In this document: positions 25,177 through 35,795 of the stretch, in pieces
Layout: each line of letters opens with the position of its first letter
How positions within the stretch are numbered: position 1 is the first letter of the stretch
Assembly (NCBI GenBank): GCA_040384625.1
Contig: JAZKIW010000015.1
Location: 25,720-89,719 of the forward strand
Direction of reading: 5' to 3'
Source: CADEEN01 sp040384625
GTDB taxonomy: Bacteria > Pseudomonadota > Gammaproteobacteria > Burkholderiales > Burkholderiaceae_C
Length of the DNA: 64,000 nucleotides
Program-made: the position numbers and the translations under genes
Notes under the pieces: model-generated
Told to the model about the DNA's origin: nothing
The model's input: the letters and a program-made list of their open reading frames with translations, nothing else
Database searches by the model: none

Positions 25177-27090
25177 ATGACCCCCTCCCGACTCGCCCTG
25201 TCGCAACCAACGCACGTTGCCGTTGCCGCTCTGATCGCTTGCGGTCTGGCCGGCGCCGTACATGCCGACGATGGCGACGGCGACCAGACGCTCGGTGTTG
25301 CTTTGTCGGTCAAGCTGCCGCCACAGGCCAAGGGCAAGCCCCCGACCTGGGCCGGCCAGGCCTACCGTCAAGGCGTGGTCTCGGTGGCCAACCCATACGG
25401 CGCGGAGGCCGGGGCCCAGATGCTCGAAGCCGGTGGCAACGCCATCGATGCCGCAGTGGCGATCGTTTACGCCCTCAACGTCGTCGAGCCTCAGTCGGCT
25501 GGGGTGGGCGGCGGCGGCTTCATGATGATTCACCTGGCCAAGGGCGGCCGCACCTTCGCCATCGACACGCGCGAGAAGGCGCCGGCCGGGGCCACGCCCG
25601 GAATGTTCGTCGGCGTGCCGAACTCGTCGCTGCAGGGCGTTGCGGTCGGCGTGCCCGGCATGGTGCGCGGTACCGCGCACGCGCTTGAACATTACGGCAA
25701 TCTGCGCCTGGCTACGGTGATCCAGCCGGCCATCAAGCTCGCCGACGAAGGCTTCGCCGCCACGGCGCGATACGCTGCGGTCAGCTGCAACAGCCGTTCG
25801 CAGAACTCGCCCGAATCGGCCGCCTTCTTCTGCCCCGGTGGCGGCAACAACGGGCCGGTGCTCGGTTCGCTGGTGCAGAACAAGCCGCTGGCGGAAACCT
25901 TCCGCCTGATCGCCGCCCACGGCGCGGACTGCTTCTACCTCTACATGCCCGACAAGGGCTGCGACATCGCCAAGGGCATCGTCGAGGGCCAGAAGTTCAA
26001 CCGCCCGCAGGCACCGAACGGCAAGGGCGGCAGCATGACGCTCGACGACCTGGCGAACTACCGTGCCATCGAGCGCACACCCACCGAAGGCAGCTACCGC
26101 GGCTACCAGATCAAGGCCATGTCACCGCCCTCGTCAGGTGGCCTGACCATGATCCAGATGTTGAAGATGCTGGAGCGCTTTCCGCTCGGTGATGCGAGCC
26201 AGGGCTATGGCTTCGGCAGCACCAAGACGCTCAACGTGATGGCCGATGCGATGCGCGTCGCCTTTGCCGACCGTGGTGTGTGGATGGGCGACGTCGACTT
26301 CGTCTCGGTGCCGATGAAGGGCTTGCTGAACCCGGCCTATGTCGGGCTGCGCGGTGCCGCCATCGTGCCGGGCGCGCGCATCAACCCGAATCCGGTGGCC
26401 GCCGACCCGCGACCCTTCGAAACGGCCGGCCTCGAACCCGCCACACGCCTGGCCGTGGCCGACCCAGTGACCGGCCCGGGCGAGACGACGACGCACTTCT
26501 CGGTTGTCGACAAGTGGGGCAACATGGTTTCGTACACCAACACCATCGAGTCCTCGCACGGCATCGGCGTGTTCGCCGGCTACAAAAACCCGGACGGTTC
26601 GTTCAAGAGCCACGGCTTCCTGCTCAACAACGAACTCACCGACTTCAACACAGCGCCGACCACCAATCCGTTCACGGGCAGCGCCGGATACAACGACGTG
26701 CAGCCCGGGAAGCGCCCGCGCAGCAGCATGACGCCGGCGATGATCTTCCCACCCGACGGGCAACCGCTGATCGCGTACGGCTCGCCGGGCGGTGCCACGA
26801 TCATCAACTCGGTGCTCAACGTCACGCTGAACCTGATCGACCACAAAATGACCCTGCAGGACGCGATCAATGCGCCGCGCCTGTCGGTCACCAGCACGGC
26901 CTCGTCGCTGGCGATCGAGAACGGCTTCTCGGCGGCCAGCCTCGACGGCCTGCGCGCCCTCGGCTACAGCGTCGGCAGCCCGGCCGATATCGGCTCGGTG
27001 CAAGCGGTGCTGGTCGACCTGAAGACCGGCAAGCAGTACGGCGCCGCAGACGCTCGGCGCGAGGGCACCGTGATCGGATTGCCGCGTTGA
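25177..27090 (+). CDS. ggt: Gamma-glutamyltransferase (secreted)
   Basis: 637 residues with a signal peptide (ALIACGLAGAVHA) and an Ntn-hydrolase proenzyme fold. The autoprocessing/catalytic Thr is the first Thr of TTHFSVVD (about residue 438), giving large and small subunits; the oxyanion/substrate motif is SSHGIGVF, and a conserved PSSGG occurs upstream. It cleaves gamma-glutamyl bonds of glutathione and related peptides in the periplasm. The start is the ATG at 25177 after CAAGGAGA. It is flanked by divergent and convergent Gfo/Idh genes but has no obvious link to them. The next gene starts at its stop (TTGA). Confidence 0.93.
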   Translation: MTPSRLALSQPTHVAVAALIACGLAGAVHADDGDGDQTLGVALSVKLPPQAKGKPPTWAGQAYRQGVVSVANPYGAEAGAQMLEAGGNAIDAAVAIVYALNVVEPQSAGVGGGGFMMIHLAKGGRTFAIDTREKAPAGATPGMFVGVPNSSLQGVAVGVPGMVRGTAHALEHYGNLRLATVIQPAIKLADEGFAATARYAAVSCNSRSQNSPESAAFFCPGGGNNGPVLGSLVQNKPLAETFRLIAAHGADCFYLYMPDKGCDIAKGIVEGQKFNRPQAPNGKGGSMTLDDLANYRAIERTPTEGSYRGYQIKAMSPPSSGGLTMIQMLKMLERFPLGDASQGYGFGSTKTLNVMADAMRVAFADRGVWMGDVDFVSVPMKGLLNPAYVGLRGAAIVPGARINPNPVAADPRPFETAGLEPATRLAVADPVTGPGETTTHFSVVDKWGNMVSYTNTIESSHGIGVFAGYKNPDGSFKSHGFLLNNELTDFNTAPTTNPFTGSAGYNDVQPGKRPRSSMTPAMIFPPDGQPLIAYGSPGGATIINSVLNVTLNLIDHKMTLQDAINAPRLSVTSTASSLAIENGFSAASLDGLRALGYSVGSPADIGSVQAVLVDLKTGKQYGAADARREGTVIGLPR

Positions 27091-27488
27091 GAAGGGCCCT
27101 GTTCCTCGCCCTGTCGCTGGGCGCCCTGTTCGGGCCGCCCGTGTCAGCCCAGTCGTTTGCCGACACCAACGAGTTCAATGGGCGTTGGAACGTGAGCATT
27201 CAAAGCGGCACGAGTCGGCCCCATGCGGCGAAACTCGTCCTGACGGACTTCGACGGCACCTGGCAAGACCTTGGTGCGCGCGCGGCCGCCCGGGCAAAGG
27301 TCTGCAGGGGCAAGAAGTTCCCCGTGACGGTGCAGGTGAGCCAGGCCACGCAACTCGAGTTCATGGCCTGGGGCTCGTCGGTTTCGCCGGCGTGCCCGGA
27401 CATCAGCCTGACCGTCCGGCCCGTCAGCCCGAAGGTGCTGGAAGGGCGCACGGCCACCGGTGAACCGGTCAGGCTGACGCGCCAATAG
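27087..27488 (+). CDS. Small secreted protein, translationally coupled to ggt
   Basis: 133 residues from a TTG at 27087 that overlaps the ggt stop. The first residues form a clear signal peptide (RRALFLALSLGALFGPPVSAQS). The mature part opens FNGRWNVSIQSG and has two Cys (VCRGKKFPV; SPACPDISL) that could pair. This resembles small periplasmic beta-barrel proteins, but I recognise no family. The gene ends one base before the convergent oxidoreductase gene. The TTG start is inferred from the position of the signal peptide. Confidence 0.65.
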   Translation: MRRALFLALSLGALFGPPVSAQSFADTNEFNGRWNVSIQSGTSRPHAAKLVLTDFDGTWQDLGARAAARAKVCRGKKFPVTVQVSQATQLEFMAWGSSVSPACPDISLTVRPVSPKVLEGRTATGEPVRLTRQ

Positions 27489-28844
27489 CTAGCTCAGTTC
27501 CGACAGACGCCGCGCTTGGGGATTGAGCGTAACGATGTCGGCGATGTCGACCGGCCGGTTGCTGCGGATTGAGTCCATGCCGGCGATGCCGACCGCGATC
27601 GATGCCGCACCCTGCTCGTGCCCTGCCGTGCGGCCGAGGGCATCGGGCGGCTGCGGCGGGCCGTAGAAGTGCGCGTTGAGGATCTCGTCTGCGCCGCCGT
27701 GCGCAGCACGGATCTCTGGCATCGGCACCAGGCTGCTGCCGGCGAAATGTGGGAACACGCGGATCCACTCCCCTTCGGCCTCGGCCCCGGGCCTGTCTTC
27801 AACCTGCCACTCGCCGGGCGCCACGGCGCGGTTCATGTGGGTGCCGATGAACTCGTGGTACTCGATGCGCCCGCGGTCGCCGTTGAAGGTCACGCGCATG
27901 CCCTCGCGCGGGCTGAAGCACACGAGCGAGTAGGTCAGCAGCTCGCCGGTCCGGTAGCGCACGTTGAGCGACATCTGATCCGGGATGTCGATGCCGTCGC
28001 GGAACACGTTGCGGTCGCGCAGATAGCCGGTTTCGGTCTCGGCCTTCAAGTACAGCTCGCGGAAGGACTCGCTCTCGCTGAGGTCGAGGCGGAACGGATC
28101 GCCGACGGCCAGCGGCTCGCCGGTGTAGCGCGGGTAGCGGGTGAGCTGCTCGTCGCCGCGGGCGACGGCGTTGTCGCGGCCGTAGAACACGCGGTCACCG
28201 TAGCCGAAGACCTGCTGCGGGATCGCGTCGAGCCACCAGTTCACCAGGTCGAAGTGGTGCGTGGCCTTGTGCACCAGCAGGCTGCCGGAGTTCTCGATCT
28301 GCGCGTGCCAGCGGCGGAAATAGTCGGCGCCATGGTGCGTGTCGAGCAGGTATTCAAGATTGACCGAGCGAACGCGGCCGATCGTGCCGGCCAGGATCAA
28401 CTCCTTCACCTTGCTGCGGAACGGCGCCCAGCGGTAGTTGAATGCGACACGCAGGCGCTTGCCGCTTGCCGCCACGGCGTCGAGCACGGCTCGGCACTTG
28501 GCGGCGTCGGTCGTCATCGGCTTCTCGGTGATCACGTCGCAACCTGCGCGCAGCGCACGCACGATGTAGTCGTGGTGGGCCGAATCCTGGGTGCAGACGA
28601 AGACCTCGTCGGGCCGCTCGGCGCGCAGCAGCTCTTCGAAGCGTTCCGCCGTGTAGGCCGGCACCGCGGCATGGCCCAAGCGAGCGAGGCGCTGGTTGTA
28701 GTAGGCCATGCGCACGCTGCTCAGGTCGCACAGCGCGACCAGCTCGTTGGTCCGGCCATAGGTTGTGACCAGCGGCTCGACGAAGCTGAAGGCGCGACCG
28801 CCGGTGCCGACGAAGGCATGCCGCTTCTTGCGCTGGGTTGTCAT
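27489..28844 (-). CDS. Gfo/Idh/MocA family oxidoreductase 2
   Basis: 451 residues, longer than usual. NAD(P) fold HAFVGTGGRAFSFV, lysine motif TEKPMTT, and the catalytic-type His in HKATHHFDLVNWW. The closest general type is the bacterial Gfo/Idh group that acts on glycosides or cyclitols, but specificity cannot be read. ATG at 28844 is taken over a GTG at 28853. It is divergent from the sugar ABC operon across a 122-bp spacer, so the two probably share regulation. Confidence 0.9.
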   Translation of the reverse strand: MTTQRKKRHAFVGTGGRAFSFVEPLVTTYGRTNELVALCDLSSVRMAYYNQRLARLGHAAVPAYTAERFEELLRAERPDEVFVCTQDSAHHDYIVRALRAGCDVITEKPMTTDAAKCRAVLDAVAASGKRLRVAFNYRWAPFRSKVKELILAGTIGRVRSVNLEYLLDTHHGADYFRRWHAQIENSGSLLVHKATHHFDLVNWWLDAIPQQVFGYGDRVFYGRDNAVARGDEQLTRYPRYTGEPLAVGDPFRLDLSESESFRELYLKAETETGYLRDRNVFRDGIDIPDQMSLNVRYRTGELLTYSLVCFSPREGMRVTFNGDRGRIEYHEFIGTHMNRAVAPGEWQVEDRPGAEAEGEWIRVFPHFAGSSLVPMPEIRAAHGGADEILNAHFYGPPQPPDALGRTAGHEQGAASIAVGIAGMDSIRSNRPVDIADIVTLNPQARRLSELS

Positions 28845-28966
28845 CGTTCTCACTCCGTTTCGCCTTGAGGGTATGTTCTAGTCTGCCGCATCGCAGCTTG
28901 CGTTCACAGTTCCCGCAGGGCGCGAGCGCCCTCAGCGCAACCCGAACCCCGTGGAGCACCCTGTTC

Positions 28967-30229
28967 ATGAGCACACTCAACCGCCGCCAATTCGTCGCTT
29001 CTGCCGGTGCCGCGGCCACCGTCGGCTGGGCGCCAGCCTCCTTCGCTCAGGCGGGCACGAGACTGCGCTGCTTCTGGTGGGGCAACCCCGACCGTGACAA
29101 GCGCACCCGGGCTCTGCTCGACGCGTATGCCAAGAAGACGGGCATGAGCATCGCAGCCGAGTCGCTCGGCTGGGGCGACTACTGGACCAAGCTCGGCACT
29201 CAAGTGGCCGGCGGCAACGCGCCCGACCTGATCCAGATGGACTACCGCTACCTGTTCGAGTACGCGCGCCGCGACACCCTGCTACCGCTCGACGCCCTGT
29301 TGCCGCTGCCCGATTTCAGCGCGGGCGATCGCAACGGCGGCAAGGTCGACGGAAAGCTCTACGGCGTCAACCTCGGGAGCAATTCCAAGGCCATGGTCTA
29401 CGACGTGGACATGCTGGCCAAGGTCGGCGCCAAAACGCTCGACATGGCGTGGACCTGGGACGACTTCGCCCGCATCGGCGGCGAGGTCTCGAAGGTCAAT
29501 CCCGGCAAGTACTGGGGCTCGAGCGACAACAGCCGTTGGGAGCAGGGCTTCGAGCAGTGGCTCAACCAGCGCGGCAAGTCGCTCTACTCGGCCGATGGCA
29601 AGGCCGGGTTCACCGCGGACGACGTGGCAGGCTGGTTCGCGCTGTGGGACAAGTTCCGCAAGGCCGGCGTGATCCCGCCGGCCGACGTCGGCGCCACCAA
29701 CAACGGCAAGATCGAGGAATACGAACTCACGCGTGGACTGGCGGCGATGAGCTTCGTCAATTCCAACCAGGTCGTCGCGTTCCAGGGCCTGAGCAAGAGC
29801 AAGCTCGCGATCAGTCCCTTCCCGCGTGACAAGGGCGGCTCCTCAGGCCACTACATCAAGCCTTCGCAGATGATGAGTGTGTCGTCCAAGAGCAAGGCGC
29901 CGGAGGATGCGGCCAAGCTCATCAACTACATGGTCACCGACCCGGAGGGGGTGAAGTTCCTCGGCATCGAACGCGGCGTGCCTTGCTCGGCCGCGGCGCG
30001 CGCCGTGCTGGCCCCGGAAGTCGACGCCCTGGGCAAGATGCAGATCGACTACGTTGCCGCGCTGACCAAGGTCGCCGTGCCGCTGCCACCGCCGCCGCCC
30101 AAGGGTGCTGGCGAGATCGAGAACCTGCTGAAGCGCGTGGCGGACTCGGTGGCCTTCGGCAAGGCGAGCGTGAAGGACGGCGCGCAGCAGTTCCACACCG
30201 AAGCGGTCGCCATCCTCGCCCGCGCCTGA
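28967..30229 (+). CDS. Carbohydrate ABC transporter substrate-binding protein
   Basis: 420 residues, extracellular solute-binding family 1. The N-terminus has a twin-arginine-like signal (NRRQFVASAGAAATVGWAPA). The mature protein shows GNPDRDKRTRALLDAYAKKTG, APDLIQMDYRYLFEYARRD and the hinge-region YGVNLGSNSKAMVYDVDML. It captures an oligosaccharide, glycoside or polyol for the two permeases that follow. It begins the rightward operon binding protein-permease-permease-Gfo-Gfo-ATPase. A Pro run (PLPPPPPKGAGE) sits near the C-terminus. Confidence 0.92.
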   Translation: MSTLNRRQFVASAGAAATVGWAPASFAQAGTRLRCFWWGNPDRDKRTRALLDAYAKKTGMSIAAESLGWGDYWTKLGTQVAGGNAPDLIQMDYRYLFEYARRDTLLPLDALLPLPDFSAGDRNGGKVDGKLYGVNLGSNSKAMVYDVDMLAKVGAKTLDMAWTWDDFARIGGEVSKVNPGKYWGSSDNSRWEQGFEQWLNQRGKSLYSADGKAGFTADDVAGWFALWDKFRKAGVIPPADVGATNNGKIEEYELTRGLAAMSFVNSNQVVAFQGLSKSKLAISPFPRDKGGSSGHYIKPSQMMSVSSKSKAPEDAAKLINYMVTDPEGVKFLGIERGVPCSAAARAVLAPEVDALGKMQIDYVAALTKVAVPLPPPPPKGAGEIENLLKRVADSVAFGKASVKDGAQQFHTEAVAILARA

Positions 30230-30243
30230 ACCAGGTGGTCCAC

Positions 30244-31135
<892 letters not shown>

Positions 31136-31149
<14 letters not shown>

Positions 31150-31999
31150 CCCCACGCCGCTGACGCCGCGCTCGGTCGCCGTGAGCGTGCTGCGCCATGC
31201 GCTGCTGATCGCACTCACCTTCGTGATGCTCTACCCGCTGCTGTGGATGCTCGCCTCGTCGTTCAAGCCCGAGAACATCATCTTCACGGACCTGTCGATC
31301 TGGCCGCCGTCGTTCGCTTTCGACAACTATCGCCAGGGCTGGACGGCACTGCAGGAAAGCTTCTCGGTCTTCTTCAGGAATTCCTTCCTGGTCGCGATCC
31401 TGGTCGTCATCGGTAACACGGTGTCGTGCTCGATCACCGCCTACGCCTTCGCGCGGCTCGAATTCCGCGGCCGCAAATTCTGGTTCGTCGTGATGCTCGG
31501 CACGCTGATGCTGCCCTACCACGTGACCCTGATCCCGCAGTACGTGCTCTTCCTGAAGCTCGGTTGGATCGACACCTTCCTGCCGCTGATCGTGCCCAAG
31601 TTCCTGGCCGCCGACGCCTTCTTCATCTTCCTGATGGTGCAGTTCTTCCGCGGCATCCCGCGCGAGCTGGACGAGGCCGCTGTGATGGACGGCTGCAGTC
31701 CTTGGCGCATCTACTGGAAGATCATGCTGCCGCTCTCGCTCCCGGTGCTGGCCACCACCGCGATTTTCTCGTTCCTCTGGACCTGGAACGACTTCCTCGG
31801 CCCGCTCGTCTACCTGAACGAAGCCGCGCACTACACCGTACCGCTGGCCCTGCGCTCCTTCGTGGACTCGACCGGGCAGTCCGCCTGGGGCCAGCTGTTC
31901 GCGATGTCGGTGCTGGCGGTGCTGCCGATCTTCCTGTTCTTCCTCTTCTTCCAGCGCCTGATCATTGAAGGCGTGGCTCACTCGGGCATGAAACGATGA
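31136..31999 (+). CDS. Carbohydrate ABC permease, MalG/UgpE type
   Basis: 287 residues, six membrane segments, with the EAA loop ELDEAAVMDGCSPWRIYWKI followed by MLPLSLPVL. It completes the heterodimeric channel with the upstream permease. The ATG at 31136 lies inside the upstream gene and its stop overlaps the next start (ATGA), so permease 1, permease 2 and oxidoreductase 3 are translationally coupled. Confidence 0.93.
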
Positions 32000-33021
32000 C
32001 CTCCAAACCCTCCCTGCGATTCGCCGCCATCGGCCTGAACCACAACCACATTTATGGCCAGACGGTCGCCCTGCTCGACGCCGGCGCCGAACTGGTCGCT
32101 GTGCACGCCCAGGAGGACGACCTCGCTGCGGCGTACATGAAGCGCTTCCCCCAGGCCCGGCGCGTCGCCGACCGGCGCGCGATCCTCGACGACACGAGCA
32201 TCCAGATGATCGTCAGCGCGACGATCCCCGACACGCGCGCTGCCACCGCCATCGACGTGATGCGCCACGGCAAGGACGTGATGGTCGACAAGCCTGGCGT
32301 CATCAGCCTCGACGAACTCGCCCAGGTGAAGCGCGTGCAGGCCGAGACCGGGCGCATCTTCTCGGTCTGCTTCTCTGAGCGCTTCGAGAACCGGGCCACC
32401 GAGAAGGCCAGCCGGCTGGTCGCCGAGGGCGCGATCGGCCGCGTCGTGCAAACCGTCGGTCTGGGCCCGCACGCGCTGCGCAACAACCCGCGGCCGGACT
32501 GGTTCTTTCAGCGCAAGCGCTATGGCGGCATCCTGTGCGACATCGCCGCGCATCAGTGCGACCAGTTCCTGCACTTCACCGGCTCCACGCGCGCCGAGGT
32601 CGTGGCCTCGCATATCGCCAACCACGGCAACCCTGAGACGCCGGAGCTTGAAGACTTCGGTGAAGTGCTGCTGCGCGGCAACGGCGGCAGCGGCTACATC
32701 CGCGTCGACTGGTTCACGCCCAAGGGCCTGGGTGTATGGGGCGACGGGCGCTTGACGATCCTCGGCACCGAGGGCTACATCGAGCTGCGCAAGTATGTCG
32801 ATGTGGCCGGCCGACCCGGCGGCGACCACCTCTTCCTCGTCGACGGCAAGGGCACCCAGCACATCGACTGCAGCGCCGAGCCGCTGCCTTACGGCCCCCG
32901 CCTGATCGCCGATGTGCTGAACCGCACCGACACTGCCATGCGCCAGGAACACTGCTTCCTCGCCACCGAGCTGGCCCTGAAAGCCGAGGCGATGGCGACG
33001 CGCCTGGACCTGACGCCATGA
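31996..33021 (+). CDS. Gfo/Idh/MocA family oxidoreductase 3
   Basis: 341 residues. The nucleotide-binding start is unusual (FAAIGLNHNHIYGQTVALL, lacking the full GxGxxG), the lysine motif is VDKPGVI, and the C-terminal domain carries CDIAAHQCDQFLHF with the candidate catalytic His. This group includes enzymes on inositol-like or keto-sugar substrates. It sits inside the ABC operon, overlapping permease 2 and oxidoreductase 4 by the ATGA pattern. That makes co-use with the imported solute very likely. Confidence 0.9.
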   Translation: MTSKPSLRFAAIGLNHNHIYGQTVALLDAGAELVAVHAQEDDLAAAYMKRFPQARRVADRRAILDDTSIQMIVSATIPDTRAATAIDVMRHGKDVMVDKPGVISLDELAQVKRVQAETGRIFSVCFSERFENRATEKASRLVAEGAIGRVVQTVGLGPHALRNNPRPDWFFQRKRYGGILCDIAAHQCDQFLHFTGSTRAEVVASHIANHGNPETPELEDFGEVLLRGNGGSGYIRVDWFTPKGLGVWGDGRLTILGTEGYIELRKYVDVAGRPGGDHLFLVDGKGTQHIDCSAEPLPYGPRLIADVLNRTDTAMRQEHCFLATELALKAEAMATRLDLTP

Positions 33022-34127
33022 GCCCGCACCCGCTGACGCTGCGTGTGGCCGTGATCGGGCTGGGCGTGGGCAAAGGCCACATCCAGGCCTACGCCGAGAT
33101 CCCCGACCTCTTCGAGCTGAAGGCGGTGTGCGACCTGGATGCCGACAAGGCGCGCGCCACGGCCGCCGAGTTCGGTGTGGCCTGGCACACCGCGTCGCTT
33201 GCCGAGCTGCTCGCCAGCGATGACATCGATGTCATCGACATCTGCACCCCGCCGAACACGCACCTCAGCCTGATCGAGCAGGCCCTGGCCGCTGGCAAGC
33301 ATGTGGTCTGTGAAAAACCCCTGGTCGGCTCCTTGCGCGAGGCCGATGTCGTGGCGGCGGCGCTGCGCGGTGCGCGGGGGCAGTTGTTCCCGATCTTCCA
33401 GTACCGCTTCGGCAACGGCCTGCAGCGGCTCAAGCACCTGCAGGCCAAGGGGCTGGCGCGCCACGCGCTGATCACGACGATGGAGACCCATTGGCGGCGC
33501 GACAGCGACTACTACCGGATCGCGTGGCGCGGCAAATGGGCCACCGAGATGGGTGGCGTGTGCCTCACGCAGGCCTGCCACGCGCACGACATCCTGTCTT
33601 ACGTGCACGGCCCGGTGAAGACCGTGTACGCCAAGCTCGCGACGCGCGTGAACGACATCGAGGGTGAGGACTGCGCGGCCATCACCGTCGAGCTGGCGAA
33701 CGGCTCGCTCGCTGTGCTGTCGGCCACGCTCGGCGCGGCGGTGGAGACCTCGCGCTTGCGCTTCGTGTTCGGTGACATGACGGTCGAGAGCGACAGCCCC
33801 GAGCCCTACCGCCCCGGCAAGGAGCCCTGGCGCTTTGTCGGCAAGACGGCGCAGGTTGACGCCGCCATCGCGGCCGCCCTTGCCGATTTTCAGCCCATGC
33901 TCGAATCCTTCGCTGGGCAGTTCGCGCGCATCCATGCCTGCATCACGCAGGGCGCGACGACGCCGGTCGCGTTGGACGATGCGCGCGCTTCGCTCGAACT
34001 CATTACCGCCATCTATTACTCGGCCGAAAGCGCTACGCCGCAGACCCTGCCGATCGACCCCGAGCACCCGCGCTATGCGAGCTGGGTGCCCGCTGCGCGT
34101 GGCTTCCCGAAGGCGCTGGCGTCATGA
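33018..34127 (+). CDS. Gfo/Idh/MocA family oxidoreductase 4
   Basis: 369 residues. VAVIGLGVGKGHIQAY (nucleotide fold), CEKPLVG (lysine motif) and CLTQACHAHDILSYV (catalytic-type His) are all intact. Unlike oxidoreductase 3 it has a regular GxGxxG-like loop. Two successive Gfo/Idh enzymes in one operon suggest oxidation of one hydroxyl and reduction or oxidation of another on the same sugar ring, as in 3-keto-glycoside or inositol isomer interconversion; this is inference. It overlaps oxidoreductase 3 and the ATPase gene. Confidence 0.9.
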   Translation: MSPHPLTLRVAVIGLGVGKGHIQAYAEIPDLFELKAVCDLDADKARATAAEFGVAWHTASLAELLASDDIDVIDICTPPNTHLSLIEQALAAGKHVVCEKPLVGSLREADVVAAALRGARGQLFPIFQYRFGNGLQRLKHLQAKGLARHALITTMETHWRRDSDYYRIAWRGKWATEMGGVCLTQACHAHDILSYVHGPVKTVYAKLATRVNDIEGEDCAAITVELANGSLAVLSATLGAAVETSRLRFVFGDMTVESDSPEPYRPGKEPWRFVGKTAQVDAAIAAALADFQPMLESFAGQFARIHACITQGATTPVALDDARASLELITAIYYSAESATPQTLPIDPEHPRYASWVPAARGFPKALAS

Positions 34128-35203
34128 CGAGCCTCAGCCTGCGTGGCATCACCAAGCGTTACGGCGCGGTCGAGGTCATCCACGGTGTCGACCTCGATGT
34201 GCCCTCGGGCGAATTCGTCGTCTTCGTCGGGCCATCGGGCTGCGGCAAGTCCACCCTGCTGCGCATGATCGCGGGGCTGGAGGCCATCAGCGGCGGCGAG
34301 TTCTGCATCGACGGCGTACGCGTCAACGAGGTGCCGCCGGCGCAGCGCCAGATCGCGATGGTGTTCCAGTCCTACGCGCTCTATCCGCACATGACGGTCT
34401 ACGACAACCTGGCCTTCGGCCTGCAGACCGCGGGCGAGAAGAAGAGTGTGATCGACCAGCGCGTGCAGCTCGCCGCGGCGATGCTGAAGATCGAGCCGTA
34501 CCTGCAGCGCAAGCCCAAGGCCCTGTCGGGCGGTCAGCGCCAGCGCGTGGCGATCGGCCGCGCGATCGTGCGCAACCCCAAACTGTTCCTGTTCGACGAA
34601 CCGCTGTCGAACCTCGACGCCGAACTGCGTGTGCAGATGCGCGTGGAGCTGTCCAAGCTGCACGCCGAACTCGGCACGACGATGATCTACGTCACGCATG
34701 ACCAGGTCGAGGCGATGACGATGGCCGATCGCATCGTCGTGCTGCGCGACGGCCTCATCGAGCAGAGCGGCACGCCGCTCGATCTGTACAACCGGCCGGC
34801 CAACCGCTTCGTGGCGGGATTCATCGGCAGCCCGAAGATGAACTTCCTGGAGGCGAGGGTGACTGGACGCGACGGCGCGGGTCTCACCGCGGCGTTGCCG
34901 GGTGGCGAGTCGCTCTCGGTCGCGACGGACGCGGACAAGGGGTCGGTGGGTGATTCCTTCACGCTCGGCATTCGCCCCGAGCACGTGCTGCTGGTCGATG
35001 GCGGCCTGCCGATGACTGTCGGCCTGATCGAGCAGCTCGGCGGCAATACGGTGCTCTACGGCACGCTGAGCGCACAACAGCCAGTCGTCGTTCAGGCGGT
35101 CGGTCAGAGCGTCATCCGCCGGGGCGACACGGTGCACCTGCAGTTTCCGCCGGTGGCGTGCCATGCCTTCGATGAGAAGGGGCTGTCACTGCGGGCCGGC
35201 TGA
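34124..35203 (+). CDS. Carbohydrate ABC ATPase, UgpC/MsmK type
   Basis: 359 residues: Walker A GPSGCGKST, Q-loop MVFQSYALYPHMTVYDN, signature LSGGQRQRVAIGRAI, Walker B LFLFDEPLSNLD, switch VTHDQ. A C-terminal regulatory TOBE domain follows (GIRPEHVLL...). It energises the two permeases upstream. It is the last gene of the operon, 22 bp before an unrelated-looking DUF1697 gene. UgpC-type ATPases often serve more than one importer. Confidence 0.94.
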   Translation: MTSLSLRGITKRYGAVEVIHGVDLDVPSGEFVVFVGPSGCGKSTLLRMIAGLEAISGGEFCIDGVRVNEVPPAQRQIAMVFQSYALYPHMTVYDNLAFGLQTAGEKKSVIDQRVQLAAAMLKIEPYLQRKPKALSGGQRQRVAIGRAIVRNPKLFLFDEPLSNLDAELRVQMRVELSKLHAELGTTMIYVTHDQVEAMTMADRIVVLRDGLIEQSGTPLDLYNRPANRFVAGFIGSPKMNFLEARVTGRDGAGLTAALPGGESLSVATDADKGSVGDSFTLGIRPEHVLLVDGGLPMTVGLIEQLGGNTVLYGTLSAQQPVVVQAVGQSVIRRGDTVHLQFPPVACHAFDEKGLSLRAG

Positions 35204-35225
35204 CGGGCTCAGTGTCGGGACGGGT

Positions 35226-35771
35226 GTGCCGAAGTTCTTAGCCCTCTTGCGTGGCGTCAATGTCGGCAAGGCCAAGCGAGTTCCCATGGCCGATCTGCGG
35301 ACCTTGCTGGCTGGGATCGGCTACACCGACGTCGCCACTCTCCTGAACAGCGGCAATGCCGTGTTCCGATCAAGCAAGGGAACATCGGCCATGCACGCCC
35401 GAGCCATCGCGGCTGCGATCTCGGAAGTCCTGAAAGTTGAAGTCCCGGTCATCGTCAAGTCAGAGAACGAGCTGTCGCTCATCGTTCGCGAGAATCGGTT
35501 GGCCGAGCGGGCAAGCGATCACTCGCGACTCCTGGTCGTCTTCGCACAGGACAGCACGGGACTGCTTGGGCTCGAAGCTGTCGGCAGCTTGGTCGTGCCG
35601 CCCGAGCAGTTCCTGGTCGGGACAGGTGCGGCGTACCTGCATTGCGCGGCCGGCATTCTGGAGAGCAAGGCAGGTGAAGCATTGCTGGGCAAAGCAGGCA
35701 AGTTGGTCACGACAAGGAACTGGGCAACCGTTCTCAAGCTGCAGGCCTTGATCGCTATGCCCGCTGCTTGA
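35226..35771 (+). CDS. DUF1697 protein
   Basis: 181 residues with the DUF1697 opening FLALLRGVNVGKAKRVPMADLR and GYTDVATLLNSGNAVFRS, ending in a C-terminal region with TTRNWATVLKL. The family is widespread and of unknown function. GTG at 35226 is taken because the family begins right at this residue pattern. Codon use is less GC-rich in third positions than in neighbouring operons (several gtt, gaa, aag, tca codons), which hints at later arrival with the next gene. Confidence 0.88.
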   Translation: MPKFLALLRGVNVGKAKRVPMADLRTLLAGIGYTDVATLLNSGNAVFRSSKGTSAMHARAIAAAISEVLKVEVPVIVKSENELSLIVRENRLAERASDHSRLLVVFAQDSTGLLGLEAVGSLVVPPEQFLVGTGAAYLHCAAGILESKAGEALLGKAGKLVTTRNWATVLKLQALIAMPAA

Positions 35772-35795
35772 CGCTTCGTCCTGCACAATCGGCGC

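Noticed and set aside
28845..28966. Inverted repeat GGGCGCGAGCGCCC in the divergent spacer before the sugar operon, considered as an operator
   Set aside because: Too GC-rich and common in this genome background to call a regulator site; no cognate regulator gene is nearby.
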